Source of the DNA: Parietichytrium sp. I65-24A | Taxonomy: Eukaryota > Sar > Bigyra > Thraustochytrida > Thraustochytriidae | Assembly (NCBI GenBank): GCA_012862575.1 | Contig: BLSF01000018.1 | Coordinates: forward strand, 253,680-317,679 | Length of the DNA: 64,000 nt | Reading direction: 5' to 3' | The notes under the pieces: generated by a model | The model's input: the letters and a program-made list of their open reading frames with translations, nothing else | What the model was told of the DNA's origin: nothing | Databases searched by the model: none | Shown here: piece after piece, positions 63,871 to 64,000 of the stretch | Layout of the letters: each line of letters begins with the position of its first letter | Position numbering within the stretch: the stretch's first letter is position 1 | Program-made: the position numbers and the translations under genes

Positions 63871-63974
63871 TGCATTTTGCAGGGTTTCTTTCCATTCTCC
63901 AGTTTTCTCTATTATTTGTTACTTCCTGAACAGACTCCTGATAACCACGTCAAACACCTGCATTTTGCAGGGTT
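63871..63974. repeat. Paired 16-bp direct repeats TGCATTTTGCAGGGTT
   Basis: Two exact copies (63871-63886 and 63959-63974) spaced 88 bp apart. Each contains the small hairpin TGCA-TTT-TGCA. An inverted copy with one mismatch lies at 24123-24138. Confidence 0.8.
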
Positions 63975-64000
63975 CATCTTCTTCAATTTTTCCCATCCCT

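Larger units (their letters stand above)
63103..64000. other. Right-end region, no secure gene
   Basis: A GAGT array (63171-63198) is the 5' flank of the small secreted gene. Frames on both strands cover 63300-63800. The minus one has a coding-like, Cys-containing segment (MWFKTEFCKVGSC) faintly like CCCH fingers, but the pattern is incomplete and the ends are unclear. Two copies of TGCATTTTGCAGGGTT lie at 63871-63886 and 63959-63974. Confidence 0.5.

Noticed and set aside
1-64000. tRNA, rRNA, CRISPR arrays, bacterial operons or phage genes
   Set aside because: Scanning for T-arm consensus, rRNA-like conserved blocks and regularly spaced repeats gave nothing convincing. The gene style is eukaryotic. 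A covariance search could still find a tRNA I missed.

Overview
The window is nuclear DNA of a single-celled eukaryote. It has spliceosomal introns (GTAAGT or GTGAGT donors, usually 50 to 100 nt), eukaryote-only families (kinesin-8, myosin, NF-YC, ELMO, PX-AGC kinase, a TMEM18-like protein, a SLC44/PNS1-like transporter, complex III subunit QCR8), secretory signal peptides and a probable mitochondrial presequence. Genes are intron-poor and fairly compact. They are separated by 0.4 to 4 kb spacers rich in microsatellites (CT, GA, TTTC, CTCCT, GAGT, GATA). Nothing is organised in operons. The gene content suggests a microbial alga or heterotroph, possibly stramenopile-like, but I cannot fix the lineage from the sequence alone.

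Layout. 1-1824: 3'-truncated PX-AGC kinase (minus). 1.8-8.4 kb: mostly spacer, with a possible decayed minus-strand gene at 5.6-6.7 kb. 8.4-14.2 kb: an unusual accessory locus. An HNH-like nuclease gene (plus) runs convergently into a STAND/NACHT-type P-loop NTPase with a C-terminal beta-propeller (minus). The end of this gene pair is present twice. Two single-N assembly joins (8870 and 11414) are each flanked by long direct repeats, so the order and copy number here are not trustworthy. 14.9-22.2 kb: family-16 methyltransferase, a two-helix membrane protein and a large myosin with a tail zinc ribbon. 24.9-28.3 kb: a secreted, probably GPI-anchored protein, a FAXDC2-like sterol/fatty-acid hydroxylase (3 exons) and QCR8. 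30-32.2 kb: an ELMO-domain protein and a tiny predicted membrane protein. 34.5-36.3 kb: bacterial-type iron-sulfur L-serine dehydratase (3 exons). 37.3-40.4 kb: a secreted Cys-rich protein, convergent with a protein built from an unrecognised repeat of about 28 residues. 42.6-44.8 kb: NF-YC-like histone-fold factor and an acidic-tailed membrane protein. 47-50.4 kb: kinesin-8 convergent with a TMEM18 homologue. 52-57.9 kb: a small membrane protein, a PNS1/CTL-like transporter and a membrane-anchored WD40 protein. 59.7-62 kb: an intact-looking PIF/Harbinger-type DDE transposase. 62.9-63.1 kb: a small secreted protein.

Most genes are ordinary housekeeping genes: vesicle and membrane signalling, cytoskeletal motors, mitochondrial respiration, lipid and amino-acid metabolism. 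The part most worth attention is the duplicated HNH/STAND convergent module. STAND ATPases commonly act as ligand-triggered switches in defence and self-recognition, and here one is paired with a candidate nuclease. The tandem ends are identical over about 700 bp and then diverge sharply. Further points of interest are the new-looking repeat protein, the myosin with a zinc-ribbon tail, two short intergenic motifs that recur far more often than chance predicts, and a cluster of three hairpins near 23.1 kb.
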